A stretch of 64,000 bases of DNA from Hanleya hanleyi. Taxonomy: Eukaryota > Mollusca > Polyplacophora > Lepidopleurida > Hanleyidae. The translations under genes were made by a program, and so were the position numbers. The stretch covers positions 62,001 to 126,000 of the forward strand of contig JAVTVY010045404.1 of the NCBI GenBank assembly GCA_036873755.1, written 5' to 3'. This document shows positions 10,991-21,463 of the stretch, in pieces (within the stretch, counting starts at the first letter, position 1; every line of letters starts with the position of its first letter). The notes beneath the pieces are model-generated. The model made no database searches, was not told the DNA's origin, and worked only from the letters and a program-made list of their open reading frames with translations.

Positions 10991-12540
10991 CACATGAGCA
11001 AGCTTTGTCATTGATTCTATTCAAGTCACACGGTTCAGACTAAGAAATGTAAATCCCCAGTGCACATATCGGCATTCAAGGGTGTGCTATTCATAGTAGC
11101 CTACATAATATTCAAACTTGGTGAATAAAATTTCTCACAACAAGTCCATTCCTATCTCATGGGGCTTACTTTCGTTTCCGAGAAATCAGACGACCAGTAC
11201 TGGCATTTCGCCACGAGCAGGGTCGTGTGTGTATGTGCAGTCTTGTTTGTAATGATAGATATTGCTTGTCCCACATAACGAAATGATCAGCATGAAATGC
11301 TTACAGGTGAGGGAGCTATTTTGGACGGGTGCTATTATGAACCGTCCTGCCGTTCCAAGCGTAGCGTTCATGGCTATGGACAATTTTACACATGTTTGAA
11401 GGGTTGAAATTCAGCAGTGTTCAACATTTCAGCAATCCAGACCATTTTCTTCTGTCAAAAAATAAACTTTGAACAACAAATCAACTATTTTCACCTCAAA
11501 GTTTGGCGGGTTCAATGTTTTTAGCGAATAAATCCACTAAATTTGTTCAAAATACCTTGCATTTATTAGGGAGATCCTCTTCTTCAATTCTTTATATCAA
11601 TTCTGTTAAGGGTGCCCCTGCCCTCGATCTATTGTCAACGGCACTTGTTGGTTTGTTTGGTGCCATGGGGATACCTGAAATCCTCTAATAATTCGCGAAA
11701 AATATTATTTTAACTCCCTGAACATATGTCAATGGAATAAACAGTGTAGGAATAATTAGTTCATGACTTATCTGATCAATTATAACCGCAGTTAAAACAA
11801 ATAGCACCATTTGATTTTCCAGTCTCCAAAATAGCTTCCTTACTGGTATTGCCGAAATGCTAATTCTGTTGATCTCAATGCTCTGAACGAGAAGATGGAA
11901 GCACCAATAAACATTAAAAATATGTCGAAGATAAGTTCTGAGCAGCAGATGTCTGATGCCAAGTTTCATCTCAAACGGTCCATTGTCAAGTTTATGTACA
12001 AAGTGTGTTAGTCTTTAAATTAAAACAAGAGCGCGATATTCGTCGAAACTCCCAGCACAGGGTGTGTATCAGAACTTATCTCTGGAAGAAATGATGTGTC
12101 GATTTTCAGTACATATTGAGATTACATGGAGTGACAGTGTCAGCTCAACTGGAATTATTAAGACCTCAAACATTCATCTTAGAAATTTCCACTTTCGTTG
12201 TTATTGTCGGCACAACAAGGCAATTGTTCACATAATAATGTCATTTAGTTCGGAACTGTGAATTTCATCCTGTCACTATTTAAAGGCAGAAGGCTGTTTC
12301 AGTGAACCTTCTACACTAAGTCCACACTAAGTCCATGAATTCCAAATCTATTTAGTTTTTACATCGTTGTTACTTTCTCGTGTTGAGCCCGTTTGTGTAT
12401 TTATAAAATTGGCTGACTTTCCATACGCAGCCACTTGAACACTATAAACAAACAGGTACTCCGATGTAATTATCATCTCGACATTCGATGTGGGCGTGTT
12501 TTGTCTTTGTTACACGGTTCACATTAAGAAATATAACACA
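10990..12540 (+). repeat. Family C, copy 1
   Basis: Two blocks, 11030-11310 and 12010-12540, align in order with 62000-62290 and 62336-62890. Examples are TTCAGACTAAGAAA, TACTGGCATTTCG, TATGTGCAGTC, GACCTCA, TTTCTCGTGTTGAGCCCG and GGTACTCCGATGTA. Copy 1 has about 700 extra bases (roughly 11312-12010) that are absent from copy 2. Confidence 0.8.
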
Positions 12541-12770
12541 CCAATTCAAGGCACAAGTTGTTACTCAGGTGGTTAGGATGTAACAGTCCATGCATAAAAG
12601 GCAATCCTGGTGGATGGTATTTCTCTGAACATGTCCAGTCATGTGTCATGGGATTTATTTCCGAGAAATTAAACCGACAGTATCGTTTGTATGTGTGTGC
12701 GTGTTGGTGTGCAGTGGTTTGTGTGTGTGTGCACACATGCATAAGGAACGGTCTCCATTTATCGTTTTTC
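12500..12770 (+). repeat. Second, partial family C unit with (GT)n
   Basis: CACGGTTCACATTAAGAAAT at ~12508 repeats CACGGTTCAGACTAAGAAAT at ~11027, and the TTTCCGAGAAAT block at ~12658 repeats ~11174. The family is thus tandemly arranged with a ~1.48 kb step. A GT-rich microsatellite lies at 12690-12745. Confidence 0.65.
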
Positions 12771-13035
12771 CTTCAATCGCGAATTTTCTTTGGTTTTCTC
12801 GAAGAAATCCCGATCCTATCAGGAATTCACGGAAAGAATGTCGAGAAAATAAAATGGAAAAACCCAAATCATTTTCAAAATTCTCGATTGATTTTCTCGA
12901 TATCGGTTTTTATTCGTTCTTTTTGACCCATCGACAATCAATCGGTTTATTTCGATCGATAGAATATCGAGAAATGTTGATCGAGAAAGCGTCGAGAGAA
13001 TATCGCGAAACCATCGAGAGGCGAATGAATACAAT
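12770..13035. repeat. TCGA-rich repeat, copy 1
   Basis: Dense TCGAGAAA, TTTCTCGA and ATCGATCG motifs (for example ATTCTCGATTGATTTTCTCG near 12878, and AATATCGAGAAATGTTGATC near 12963). Both orientations of the motif are present, so the segment can self-pair. The same style recurs at 14450, 16362, 56140 and 57655. Confidence 0.8.
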
Positions 13036-13340
13036 GACTTCATTATCAGGCTAACATATGTTTACGCCGCTGTGCGTGATTGCGCTATAAAGTATAGGTC
13101 AGAATAAAATTGAACTATTGCCGGCGCTTTAGAATAAAAAATTACGTATTTTGTCCGTTGTTATTTTTAAGAACTAAGTAGGAGATGAATATTGTTAGTA
13201 TTGGTTAATGTTAGTTTGCCAAATTATTCAACGTAAGCAGATCAGTTCGGATTAGCTTGAATTTGAACATCCGACTTCCGCGTACGACCCATAGCAGTAT
13301 TTGCGGTAATACGGTAAATTAAACCACATGTTATCGCTGG
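13036..13340. other. No gene recognised
   Basis: AT-rich spacer without repeats that I can identify. Confidence 0.45.
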
Positions 13341-13639
13341 CAGTTTATCTTTTATATTTATAGGAAATGATCAGCAATGAAATCATTTTTACGTATGTAG
13401 GTTACAACAGTAAGTCAAGTAGAAATGACAAAGAGAGTTAAATCTACAGTGGAAGTTCAATTTTGCCGACATTAAATGATTACAACCCGGACTTTTCTGA
13501 TCTTCCGCGAAAGAATAATGCGTACTTCATACACATCATCAGGAATAAACACATACCGTTACATGATATTTGACGACGGAATGACTGGTCCATGGTTCAA
13601 CGAACAATTTACGGCATTTGCTCGACAACACGGACAAAA

Positions 13640-13746
13640 ATGACCAACTTCAATAACTTAAATGGTCTCATAATGTCTTATATGTTTGTATTGTATCGCT
13701 TTTAGCCCTCGCGCATAAATATGCAAATAAATTCTATCTATCTATA
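13640..13746 (+). mobile_element. LINE 3' end with microsatellite tail
   Basis: TTTGTATTGTATCGCTTTTAGCCCT...GCAAATAAA followed by (TCTA)n (13732-13745) mirrors the end of the better preserved LINE at 23130-23195 (GTGGTGCCTTTAGCC...GCAATAAA then ATCTT repeats). The body upstream (13345-13640) is too decayed to read. Confidence 0.6.
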
Positions 13747-13749
13747 ATG

Positions 13750-14340
13750 AAAAAATTCTGAGTAAATTGTGTGATTTAAAAAAAAATCTTTTTCTTGAAT
13801 GAACATATATGGTATTATATAACACGAAAACACCTTCTGTGTTACCGATGAAAAGCTATTTTATAATCTTTCTTTTTCATGAGTATACAATATGAAGTCG
13901 GTGTTTAGTATAGGCTATATTTCTCGATATTTTCAAATACCGGTATTAATAAAAAAAATGCCACACTACCTGGGGATGGACAATGTAATTCCCTGAAAGC
14001 TCGTAAATACAGCCAGAATGTATCTATAAAAAATGTATACTTGCTAAGACGTATAGGGAATTTGCATGGGTACTGGACTGACAGTTTCCGTTGTCATGTG
14101 TTGTTGTTGTTGTCGTCGTCCAAATAGTGATTTCTCCTTTCTTCTTCAATCACAGTTGTCGTGTACGCTATCAATGTAAACTGAATTGCCCAATTGGCTC
14201 CTTCCTACACAATACAACTGCTTCAAGGATTTGACATACAAACACAACTTGGTTAGTTGGGACACAATAATTATAAACTGTACTGTAACGTTCTCGCTAA
14301 GCTGACGACTTGACAAAGATTCCCGCGGCTGAACGAGGTA
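13750..14340. other. No gene recognised
   Basis: AT-rich. A TTG/TCG trinucleotide patch lies at ~14102-14122. Confidence 0.5.
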
Positions 14341-14341
14341 G

Positions 14342-14400
14342 CCTGGTTCCCTAGCTTACTTGTACAAGTAAGCAATGTGATAGTAAGTTAGGGTACCAGG
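14342..14400. repeat. Nested palindrome
   Basis: GCTTACTTGTACAAGTAAGC at 14354-14373 is a perfect 20 bp palindrome. It sits inside a larger inverted repeat with 18 bp arms, CCTGGTTCCCTAGCTTAC (14342-14359) and GTAAGTTAGGGTACCAGG (14383-14400). The two structures are mutually exclusive hairpins. Confidence 0.85.
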
Positions 14401-14449
14401 TTAGGTGAAGTCAATAGCGGCACTACTTCCACCGGGTTTTAATCGTTCT

Positions 14450-14527
14450 TTTGTTCACTGGGAAAATTCTCGAAGGTTTCTCGACTGATTCTCGATATCG
14501 TTTTTCATTCGAGAAATTTCTCTCGAA
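14450..14527. repeat. TCGA-rich repeat, left of the F1 array
   Basis: Contains AATTCTCGAAGGTTTCTCGA, GATTCTCGATATCG and TTCGAGAAATTTCTCTCGAA, then runs directly into the F1 array. Confidence 0.75.
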
Positions 14528-16362
14528 TAAATTACAACACATATAAGGGAAGTGGGAAGAGATGCCGACATACTGACTGCGTCACATGACTTCACAGAAT
14601 AGTCCTTTAGTTAACCTATTCTAAAGCACATACCAAGAATCTAACGATTCGTGATATGTGTTGTATCTCAGGTACGCTTTTATTGTACCTGTTCATGTGG
14701 CAACTTGGATGATATGACCACACGGCCCCTAGCACCGGCATAAGCGGTATTAGATACAAATCTAGAGAGCTATGATGGAAATGCTCTGACAACTCGTATA
14801 CTGGTAATTGGTGAGCTGTTTCGCTGTGACAACTCGTACATTGGAGATTGGTGAGCTGTATCGTCGTCAGATGTAAATGACGGCATTTAACACAAAAGAC
14901 TAGTCTGTAAGGCCCGATGTCGACCCAGCATCAACTTCCCACAAGTGCCAACATATATCAAAGACCAAAAGGTCTGTACAGGGGGCGGGTCTCGGGGACG
15001 AAACGTCCACCAGCAGAATCTCGCCATATACAGGAAAAAATTCCAACACATATAAGGGAAGTGGGAAGAGGTGCCGACATACTGACTGCGTCGCATGACT
15101 TCACAGAATAGACCTTTAGTTAACCTATTCTAAAGCACATACCAAGAATCTAACGATTCGTGATATGTGTTGTATCTCAGATACACTTTTATTGTACCTG
15201 TTCATGTGGCAACTTGGATGATATGACCACACGGCCCCTAACACCGGCATAAGCGGTATTAGATACAAATCTAGAGAGCTATGATGGAAATGCTCTGACA
15301 ACTCGTATACTGGTATTGGTGAGCTGTTTTGCTGTCACAACCCCGTACATTGGAGATTGGTGAGCTGTATCGTCGTCAGATGTAAATGATGGCATTTAAC
15401 ACAAAAGACTAGTCTGTAAGGCCCGATGTCGACCCAGCATCAACTTTCCACAAGTGCCAACATATATCAAAGACCAAAAGGTCTGTACAGGGGGCGGGTC
15501 TCGGGGACGAAACGTCCACCAGCAGAATCTCGCCATATACAGGAAAAAATTACAACACATATAAGGGAAGTGGGAAGAGGTGCCGACATACTGACTGCGT
15601 CACATGACTTCACAGAATAGTCCTTTAGTTAACCTATTCTAAAGCACATACCAAGAATCTAACGATTCGTGATATGTGTTGTATCTCAGGTACGCTTTTA
15701 TTGTACCTGTTCATGTGGCAGCTTGGATGATATGACCACACGGCCCCTAGCACCGGCATAAGCGGTATTAGATACAAATCTAGAGAGCTATGATGGAAAT
15801 GCTCTGACAACTCGTATACTGGTAATTGGTGAGCTGTTTCGCTGTGACAACTCGTACATTGGAGATTGGTGAGCTGTATCGTCGTCAGATGTAAATGACG
15901 GCATTTAACACAAAAGACTAGTCTGTAAGGCCCCATGTCGACCGAGCATCAACTTCCCACAAGTGCCAACATATATCAAAGACCAAAATGTCTGTACAGG
16001 GGCGGGCCTCGGGGACGAAATGTCCACCAGCAGAATCTCGCCATATACAGGAAAAAATTACAACAAGTGGGAAGAGGTGCCGACATACTGACTGCGTCAC
16101 ATGACTTCACAGAATAGTCCTCTAGTTAACCTATTCTAAAGCACATACCAAGAATCTAACGATTCGTGATATGTGTTGTATCTCAGGTACGTTTTATTGT
16201 ACCTGTTCATGTGGCAACTTGGATGATATGACCACACGGCCCCTAGCACCGGCATAAGCGGTATTAGATACAAATCTAGAGAGCTATGATGGAAATGCTC
16301 TGACAACTCGTATACTGGTAATTGGTGAGCTGTTTCGCTGTGACAACTCGTACATTGGAGAT
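14528..16362 (+). repeat. Tandem array of ~510 bp units (family F1)
   Basis: Units begin with AATTACAACACATATAAGGG near 14527, 15038 and 15547; a fourth begins near 16056 and lacks the CACATATAAGGG part. Spacing is ~510 bp and the units are nearly identical, so the array is young or homogenised. Each unit contains an internal short duplication (ACAACTCGTA...TTGGTGAGCTGT twice) and GCCCCTAGCACCGGCATAAG. The fourth unit stops mid-unit at ~16362. Short open frames recur in each unit only because the DNA is repeated. Confidence 0.9.
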
Positions 16363-16515
16363 TTGCGATCAAAATAACGAAAGAAAACCGACTTCGCGAA
16401 TCTTTCGAGTTTTCTGAAAACAATTCTCCATTCCCTCTCACCTTTGAAATTCTCGATGTCGAGAAAAAAATACAGATTTCTCGACGAAAAACCGAACGAT
16501 TTTTGGAGACGGTTC
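16362..16515. repeat. TCGA-rich repeat, right of the F1 array
   Basis: GAATCTTTCGAGTTTTCTGA, AATTCTCGATGTCGAGAAAA and TTTCTCGACGAAAAACCG. Together with 14450-14527 it brackets the F1 array, suggesting that the array sits inside a TCGA-type element. Confidence 0.75.
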
Positions 16516-17085
16516 CTAATTATTCAACTACAGAATTAATGCGAAATGTTTTCTATATACACAGCCAGGCAATATAATGTATGAACCGAGACTCGAAGTT
16601 TGCCTTCTCGGGTGATGCTTTTGGAAGGTGAAGATATCTGAGGTTTCTTTTTTGATGTGACCTTTACCTTAACCGACATTAAAAGAGAAACAGTAGACAT
16701 ACAACTTGTAAAATACATGGTTTATTATATTTGGATCATTTTGATATAGGCTCAAAATAGCTCTAATATAACTCTGAATATATAATCGTTGCGGAGAGTT
16801 TGTAGAAAGTCTGTTTGGGGTGACCTGGTATAGTTAACCAACACAAATATTATAGATTCATAAAACAGACGTAAAACAATACGAGAAAAGGCGGGAACGC
16901 CCACTTTTCTCGCATGATGCCCATGCAAATATATTTCGAGATCTGATTTGACTGGGTTAGCGCAGATTGGAATCCCGAAGCATTTTTAAAGTCTGAAGTA
17001 TTTTATTTCCAAGTTCCCACCAGGCCTCCTCCATCAAACTTTCTACACTATATTCGAAAACACGAAGAATTCATAACTATCACTC
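16516..17085. other. No gene recognised
   Basis: A short segment at ~17025-17060 (CATCAAACTTTCTACACTAT) resembles 55695-55735, a diverged dispersed repeat. Otherwise nothing identifiable. Confidence 0.45.
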
Positions 17086-17200
17086 CTTGACTTTATAGCC
17101 TATAAAGATGGGGTTATTTTAGGTCTATTTGCATACCCCTCCGAGCAGAGGTCCCCGGCTAAATTCAAAATGACCGCGATGAGGGTCATTGAAAAGTTTT
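17085..17200 (-). repeat. Family S fragment
   Basis: The motifs TTTGCATACCCCTCCGAGCAGAGG and TTCAAAATGACC resemble the family S block CCTCTGCTCGGGGTATGCAAA at ~47868. Confidence 0.5.
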
Positions 17201-17229
17201 TCTTCAAAGTGTCTTAGTATCATCTGGTG

Positions 17230-18210
17230 ATGGTGGGCTGTTCAAATCGCTTTTCGCCCGTGGTCCGTCGTCCGTCCGTCAGTCCGTCCGTAAACAATTC
17301 TTGTTATCGCGATTTCTCAGGAACCACTGTATTGATCATTCTCAAATTTGGTACACAGGTTCCCCATGGGGTCTAGTTGTGCAAGATACCCTTTCTGGTC
17401 CGATTTGAAAATCCAATATGGTCACAAGGCGGCCATCTTGCATTTCTCAATGAAACTTTGTTATCGCGATTTCTCGAGAAGAACTGAGTGGATCTCTCTC
17501 AAATTTGGTACAAAGGTTCCCTTGTGGTCCAGTTGTGCACGATGTCTTTTCTGGTTCGATTCGAAAATCCAATATGGCCACAAAGCGGCCATCTTGGATT
17601 TACCCATGAAACTTTGTTATCGCGATTTCTGAGGAACTTTTTCATGGATCTTTCTCAAATTTGGTACACAGGTTCCCCTTGAGGTCTAGTTGTGCAAGGT
17701 ATCTTTTCTGGTCCGATTCGTAAATCCAATATGGCCACCAGACAGCCATCTCGGTTTCCCCATGAAACTTTATCATGATTTCTCGGGAAGTACTGCATGG
17801 ATCATTCTCAAATTTAGTACACAGGTTCCCCTTGAGGTCCAGTTGTGCAAGATATCTTTTCTGGTCCGATTCGAAACTCCAGTATGGTCACCAGGCGGCC
17901 ATCTTAGATTTTGCCATGAAACTTTGTTATCGTGATTTCTCAGGAAGTATTTCATGGATCTTTCTCAAACTTGGTACACAGGTTCCCCTTGGGGTCTAGT
18001 TCAGCAGGATACCTTTTTCGGTCCGACTCGAAAGTCCAATATGGCCACCAGGCGGCCATCTTGAATTTCCCATGAATGATTGTTATCGTGATTTCTCAGG
18101 AAGTACTGCATGGATCTTTCTCAAATTTGGTACACAGGTCCCACATGGGGCCAGTTGTGCAAGATACGTTTTTGGTCTGATTCGAAAATCCAAGTTAAAC
18201 TTCAAATTAA
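17230..18210 (+). repeat. ~155 bp satellite with GGCGGCCATCTT core
   Basis: Six units, each with TTGTTATCGYGATTTCTCAGG (17297, 17457, 17615, ~17768, 17925, 18080), TCAAATTTGGTACACAGGTT, CTAGTTGTGCAAGATA, AATCCAATATGGYCACMAGG and GGCGGCCATCTTG. Spacing is 152-160 bp. A CCGTCCGT-type microsatellite (17262-17290) leads the array. The open frames across it are unit-encoded and shift between units. Confidence 0.9.
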
Positions 18211-18249
18211 TATGATATTCCCAAGTTGTGAGGTGCATCACAAAAGTCG

Positions 18250-18345
18250 GCGGATCAAAAGGTGGGGCATATTCTATATATTTACTATATACTTACATAT
18301 ACTATATTCTATATATTTACTATATACTTGAATATTTACTATTCA
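18250..18345. repeat. AT-rich TATATTTACTATATAC repeat
   Basis: Imperfect ~20-24 bp repeats of CTATATATTTACTATATACT separate the satellite from the motif cluster. Confidence 0.8.
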
Positions 18346-18379
18346 CTTTTGACACTGCGCAACATTTGAACCGATTTTG

Positions 18380-18450
18380 GCGCATGCGCAGGGTCAAAGG
18401 TCACTTCCTGTCGCGTGATCGGAGACCGGAAGTGACGTCACAGGTCATAT
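18380..18450. promoter_or_regulatory. Compact cluster of promoter-type motifs
   Basis: Within 70 bp are GCGCATGCGCA (18380-18390, NRF1 consensus), GGGTCAAAGGTCA (18391-18403, a DR1 nuclear-receptor element), CACTTCCTG (18402-18410, ETS, reverse), ACCGGAAGT (18425-18433, ETS), TGACGTCA (18433-18440, full CRE overlapping the ETS site by one base) and CAGGTCA (18441-18447, receptor half-site). The ETS-CRE fusion is a known composite of housekeeping promoters. TCACTTCC/GGAAGTGA also forms an inverted pair. No obvious gene starts next to it; family B copy 2 begins ~100 bp downstream. Motif identity is seen; regulatory activity is inferred. Confidence 0.55.
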
Positions 18451-18539
18451 GCAATTTTATTTAGATAAATGGAATTCCGGCGGTCCTTTCTCTACTACTG
18501 TTCTGATACATTTTATAAAAGTGTTTTTTTATAAAGTGT

Positions 18540-19435
18540 GACGATATGTCATTCGAGGCTGATCAGTTGATTTTTTTAGATTCTTTTATTTTTTATTCAC
18601 TCAAACGCGAATGCCTTTATTCTCCCTAATATATTCATAATCTAGATACTTGCAATTATATATTAACCGCCCACCAGGTAGTCTGTTGAAACAGAAATGC
18701 CCGCGTTGACGCTGTTTGCGCACAATATCTGTGATAGGTTATACACATACTGATTGTAGAATTATATAGAAACAAAATGCTCATGTCATCCAAATTGTGT
18801 GATTACGCCAAACGGAATGCTCATGTCATCCAAATTGTGTGATTACGCCAAACGAAATGCTCATGTCATCCAAATTGTGTGATTTCGACAACTATTTATT
18901 GGGCACTAAAAGTCTGTGTACGCGATTGCAATCTGGGTTACATTCATTTAAGTCAGTGTCGGACTTATATGCGCGTTTTTTGACTACAAAATATAAAATT
19001 ACAATGTATGTCGCCAAGATGTTGGAGAAACGTGTCAGCACGGTTTATAGTTATATCAAGGAGATAAAAGTTTACCCACATTTGTATGATTTTTAAGAGA
19101 GCTTGTATATAACATCAACTAATGTGCGGTTGATATTTAGTGATAATATTCTATTCATAATTATTTACTATTAACACCTGATACATTAAGTCTATTGCCC
19201 TATACATCGTTGTGTAATTATATGATTCCTTTTTGATGAGCATGGCGACTAAAGTCATTTAATGTTATACCGTCTTGTTGTCTGCCTGATAGCTCACCAA
19301 CAGCAAAACAATACATAGGAGTGCAGAATACTGCGACCAGCATTTGGGGTTGCTATATCAAGGGAAGAAATTTCGCCCAAAGGCCAGGCAATATGTAATC
19401 GTTAACTCTTTGAGGCCTGGGACGAGTGTTGTCCC
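18540..19435 (+). repeat. Family B, left flank of copy 2
   Basis: Aligns with 7500-8515 (see that entry for landmarks). A frame at 18839-19096 is broken in copy 1, so there is no sign of a conserved protein. Confidence 0.75.
18776..18890 (+). repeat. Three tandem 40 bp units
   Basis: AAATGCTCATGTCATCCAAA...GTGTGATT occurs three times at a 40-41 bp step (18776, ~18816, ~18857). Family B copy 1 has one equivalent (near 7787), so this is a local triplication. Confidence 0.9.
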
Positions 19436-19967
19436 TAGCATGGGTAGATCCAAATCGCTCGCCCTAGAGAGGGTTAACTTACCCAAACGTCACTTATTTC
19501 AGTGACCACGCGAGATCGAATCTAGAGTCGCTGTAACTTGGAGAAATTAGGTGATATCTATGACAATGCCAGAACTACACTTCCCCCGAGAAAAAAGCGA
19601 GAGACGTCAAAGTCCAAGGGGTTCTAATGGGAAATATCTACACAAAGCTATACCATGTCAAACATATTCCAGTTGTAACGTACGTTTTATCATTGTATAT
19701 GACATCAGCTTCAATTTGAAACCCAACTTGACAGGTTTATATAAACAAAACGAATTATTATGGCTAGAGTTTAAAGTGTGTTCCAATTTTGGCATATATT
19801 ATGAAATTAGGTTACAAGGGGCGTTGTCTAGAAAAAAAAATGCCCGAGGGATAACGACTGTACACATTCCCATCTATCATTTAGAGCATAAGAGTCGCAA
19901 CTTTACGGTTCCTCTGTTCGGCTCCATGACCAGTAGATCTGCCGTGAATGACAGGTGACCCGGACTC
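19436..19967 (+). other. Unrelated core of family B copy 2, with a 135-codon frame
   Basis: Open frame 19551-19958 starts at a TGACAATG-region codon. It has no recognised domain. A diverged relative of its first ~130 bp lies at 48170-48300 (GATATCYATGACAATG, AGAGACGTCA, CATATYC), where the frame is not kept. It therefore looks like repeat sequence more than a gene, but it replaces the LINE core found in family B copy 1. Confidence 0.4.
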
Positions 19968-19996
19968 GGGGAGGGGGGACGAGGGGAGGGGGGTGG
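19966..19996 (+). other. G-quadruplex-prone G-rich tract
   Basis: Four or more runs of four to six G with 1-4 base spacers (GGGGAGGGGGGACGAGGGGA then GGGGGG). It fits the classical four-run G4 pattern on the plus strand. Confidence 0.8.
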
Positions 19997-20229
19997 TACA
20001 TGTACATTATAGTAGTAAACATGGACGCAATCTATTTCCGGTGTTGCTGCACCCTCAGCTAGGCCTGGAGACAGCACTGTAACTGAAATAGAAACCACAC
20101 TACACAGTATCGATGCCATGACTTTACCTATACCGGGGTATCGATACCAGTCGTGGATTAAAAGTCTGGCTCTACCGCCTGCTCTCACGCAGCATTTGAA
20201 TGCTGTCAAGGTGTGCAAATATTCAGACT

Positions 20230-20450
20230 ACTACAGTGTATGCGAAGAAGAATAATACGGCTTCCGCTTAAACAAAGCGTATCATTATACCTCATGTAAT
20301 TTCGTCATATCATCATTGGATGGGAGCCTATATATAGCCTGATAGTCTAACCTGCCGTACCGTTGAACAAATCAATGCTCCACAAAACAGCGTCATACAT
20401 GAGAAATGTTTCATGCATATGCTGTCATGCAGTTATTGGTCACACACCAC
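20230..20450 (+). repeat. Family B, right flank of copy 2
   Basis: Matches 10055-10215 (ATACGGCTTCCG, TGTAATTTCGTCA, CATTGGATGGGAG, ACATGAGAAATGTTTCATG). Confidence 0.6.
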
Positions 20451-21397
20451 TAAAAACGGCCTTAATTAATATGCAGTAAATCGGTTGAGCACATGTTGAA
20501 AAAACTATATTCCCTTATATTCGCCACCACAGATATTCGCCACCACGCCAGGTAGCCGGACTTTTCTGCTAAAAAAAAATTAACATACATTCGCCACCTT
20601 TTTTTTCGAGCTACGGCTGCCAGAAATTGGGTCATTCCGTCCGACACAATAACAGGGAATACGAGAGGTGGACAATCAACTAGTCCCGAGTTTTCTCTAT
20701 TAAACTTTTAAAAGGCTGTTTAGATATGTTTTAGTGTTGTAGAGTATAGAAACATCGTAAACTACATGTATATCAAAAAACATTTCTCGCCCAGTCAGGT
20801 ATAACGGCCAACCAAATGATGTCCTGATTATACATGTAGTCTTAGGCCCAAAACAATCTATGGTGGTTTTTTAACTAGCGTCTGTGTGATTGAACTATCA
20901 TATTCTTATTGATAGCCATAACTGCCTGAAATCGATTGTATTTTATTGCATTGAATATGAAACTTATCCAAATATCAGCTTGAGAAATAGAATCCTTCCC
21001 GGAGAAAAGGATCGTGTAAATGAAGTGTTATAATATACTTATTAATTATCTTTCTATACATTATCATATACAGTTAAGCATATTGTGTATTGTTTATGTT
21101 TACTAATAACAAATCTGTTTTTTGTATCCCAGTTGTATGGCATGGAGCTGCTATTCACGTGTCTATTGAACAAAAGATACGCTCTCTCTAAAAACAAGGG
21201 TATATGTAATTGAAGATTCATATCTACTTTAATTATAGTCTCGTCACTCTGAACGTCATTACCCACTACTCAGCACTATTGACAGCGTTACGCCGTGTCA
21301 GTATTTTTTTCATTTAACCATCAAATTGGGGCCGTACCCAAATTACAGATAGAAATAAAATGTTTCCTCCCGCAAAGACGGTATGGATGTAATTACG
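20451..21397. other. No gene recognised
   Basis: Contains two TATTCGCCACCAC repeats near 20520-20545 and AT-rich spacer. No coding frame with recognisable motifs. Confidence 0.5.
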
Positions 21398-21460
21398 CTG
21401 GGTCGAACATCGGGTCTTACAGACTAGTCTCTTGTGTTAAATGCCGTCATTTTCATCTGA
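21398..21460 (-). repeat. F1 copy, first half (split by a LINE)
   Basis: GGGTCGAACATCGGGTCTTA...TTAAATGCCGTCATTTTCATCTGA is the reverse complement of the F1 unit (compare ~14862-14925). It continues at 23196 after the LINE insertion. Confidence 0.85.
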
Positions 21461-21463
21461 AAA

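Noticed and set aside
12641..13054. 137-codon frame
   Set aside because: Spans a GT microsatellite and the TCGA-rich repeat; Arg/Ser/Glu-rich composition comes from the repeat.
14887..16441. Repeated 60-100 codon frames in the F1 array
   Set aside because: They recur only because the 510 bp unit recurs; solo copies break them.
17348..18331. Overlapping frames such as MVHRF.../ARYPFWSDLKIQYG
   Set aside because: Encoded by the 155 bp satellite; successive units shift frame.
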